From Enterococcus_I eurekensis (GTDB lineage Bacteria; Bacillota; Bacilli; Lactobacillales; Enterococcaceae), in NCBI RefSeq assembly GCF_042654605.1, contig NZ_JBHSGT010000004.1, forward strand, positions 1 to 15,641: a DNA stretch of 15,641 nt, read 5' to 3'. A program made the translations under genes and the position numbers. Shown here piece by piece: positions 15,120 to 15,641 of the stretch. The number at the start of each line of letters is the position of its first letter. Within the stretch, counting starts at the first letter, position 1. Below the pieces are notes generated by a model, which searched no databases, had not been told where the DNA came from, and saw only the letters and a program-made list of their open reading frames with translations.

Positions 15120-15300
15120 ATGAAAATTTTAGCATTTGGTGAAATAATGATGCGTTTAAATCCTAGTAGCTTTAAAACGTTGACTCAAACAGACTCGTTA
15201 GATTTTTCTTTTACAGGAACAGGCCTAAATATTTAAGTGGGGCTAGCCCAAAATGGTTTCGTAACATCAATGCTTACAGCGTTACCAGACAATAATCTAG
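15120..15300 (+). pseudogene. kdgK: 5' fragment of a PfkB-family 2-keto-3-deoxygluconate kinase
   Basis: The start MKILAFGEIMMRLNP, the FTGTGLN stretch and the following GLAQNGFVTSMLTALPDNNLG are typical of sugar kinases of the KDG-kinase type, which phosphorylate KDG to KDGP, the aldolase substrate. AAAAGGGGAT gives a strong ribosome site 14 bp after the aldolase stop. Two defects are seen. First, TAA at 15234-15236 interrupts residue 39. It is explained by one T missing and one G gained within about eight bases, after which the original frame resumes. Second, family-like sequence ends near residue 61 (15300-15302), and the remaining roughly 250 residues of a normal kinase are missing. If the first stop is an error, the frame runs to a stop at 15360-15362. 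The gene cannot give a working kinase here. Confidence 0.8.
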
Positions 15301-15336
15301 GTTGTTCGTCAAATTGTGTTGATGGGCCCAAAATGA
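15301..15336 (+). other. Possible 3' tail of another coding sequence, joined to the kinase fragment
   Basis: From 15301, one frame off the kinase frame, the sequence reads VVRQIVLMGPK and a TGA stop at 15334-15336, 18 bp before a good terminator. It looks like the end of a gene whose body has been lost. It may be the kinase's own C terminus after an internal deletion, or the tail of the next gene. Eleven codons are too few to identify it. Confidence 0.35.
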
Positions 15337-15353
15337 GTAAAAATAATCGTCAG

Positions 15354-15390
15354 AATCGGTAGAGGAAATTGTTTCTCTATCGATTTTTTT
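15354..15390 (+). terminator. Rho-independent terminator ending the catabolic operon
   Basis: AATCGGTAGAG (15354-15364) pairs with CTCTATCGATT (15375-15385), 11 pairs with one G:T, around a 10-nt loop, and ends in seven T (15384-15390). Confidence 0.88.
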
Positions 15391-15403
15391 GACATTAGAA
15401 AAG

Positions 15404-15579
15404 AGGGGCGGAGCCTCCCGCTCCCCTGCGAAAAATCACCTTGTTGACAAAAGCTGCGAGACCGCTTCGAGCCTGTAGTCTCTCAGCTCGAAAGCTTCAA
15501 ACTCTAGTTAAGTGCTAAAGCACTAAACCAGAGTAATTCACATTTCGTCTTTTGACGCAGCGGGAACAAGGTATTTTTC
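15404..15579. other. Structured non-coding element with nested inverted repeats
   Basis: No gene is visible. A GC-rich hairpin (15405-15411 with 15418-15425, one bulged T) is followed by a long-range closing stem: 15430-15436 with 15573-15579, and 15438-15445 with 15565-15572, 15 pairs with one bulged C. Inside it GCTGCG (15453-15458) pairs with CGCAGC (15556-15561). Within that lie two hairpins: 15464-15472 with 15486-15495, and 15501-15516 with 15519-15534 (16 positions, two mismatches). This is a closed multi-branched fold on either strand. On the - strand the GC-rich hairpin would come last and is followed by TCTTTTCT, a terminator-like order. It may be a small RNA, a transfer origin, or the end of a mobile or repeated element. 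By hand count the last 251 bases are about 46% G+C. Confidence 0.5.
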
Positions 15580-15641
15580 TTCGGTTCGCTATTGCTAGCT
15601 TCAAATGGTTTGTTAGTTATCCATATCAAGCTTCAGTGGGG
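15580..15641. other. Unassigned sequence at the window end
   Basis: No ORF, RNA gene or known insertion-sequence terminus was recognised. The sequence may belong to the same element as the structured block before it, which would then run beyond the window. Confidence 0.3.

Noticed and set aside
1..15641. CRISPR arrays, tRNA or rRNA genes, transposase genes
   Set aside because: No regularly spaced repeats, cloverleaf or rRNA-like sequence and no transposase-like ORF were seen in the window.

Overview
The window looks like chromosomal DNA from a low-GC Firmicute, most likely an Enterococcus or a near relative in the Enterococcaceae. The evidence is the potABCD operon with streptococcal/enterococcal-type proteins, the enterococcal-style MupG-like / COG3964 amidohydrolase / DgaE / DgaF cluster, strong AGGAGG-type ribosome binding sites, extended -10 promoters, a cre box and short T-tailed terminators. 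All genes lie on the + strand. Species assignment is inference; no database was searched.

Layout. (1) 1-296: leader with a probable promoter and two tandem palindromes. (2) 297-4111: potA-potB-potC-potD, a complete polyamine ABC importer, ended by a terminator at 4132-4170. (3) 4273-8282: a sucrose block. A LacI-family regulator (scrR-like) with its own promoter and terminator is followed by a two-gene operon, a PTS IIBC permease without a IIA domain and a GH32 sucrose-6-phosphate hydrolase. That operon is driven by a promoter carrying two GAACCGGTTC operators and a cre site. (4) 8678-10156: a DbpA/YxiN-type DEAD-box RNA helicase behind a leader of about 315 nt with no gene. (5) 10256-10954: a GntR/UTRA regulator with an immediate terminator. 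(6) 11052 to about 15362: a translationally coupled catabolic operon. It encodes a MupG-like (DUF871) phosphoglycosidase, a COG3964 amidohydrolase, a DgaE-like PLP enzyme, a DgaF-like 2-keto-3-deoxy-6-phosphogluconate aldolase and the head of a PfkB-type KDG kinase. (7) 15391-15641: a GC-richer, non-coding, strongly foldable stretch reaching the window end.

How the parts work together. The pot genes import spermidine/putrescine. The scr genes phosphorylate sucrose on entry and hydrolyse it, with repression by the LacI-type protein and by CcpA inferred from the sites. The last operon looks like a route that releases a phosphorylated amino-sugar derivative, removes an acyl/amide group, eliminates ammonia to give KDGP and splits KDGP to pyruvate and glyceraldehyde-3-phosphate. 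Its real substrate is not known to me and no transporter is encoded with it.

The most striking features are at the 3' end. The aldolase gene carries a one-base frameshift. The kinase gene carries a T loss and a nearby G gain that leave an in-frame stop, and it is then cut off after about 61 codons and joined to the tail of another frame plus a terminator. Next comes a region whose inverted repeats nest into a closed, multi-branched fold. Either this operon has decayed at a rearrangement boundary, or the end of the assembly contains base errors next to a repeat.
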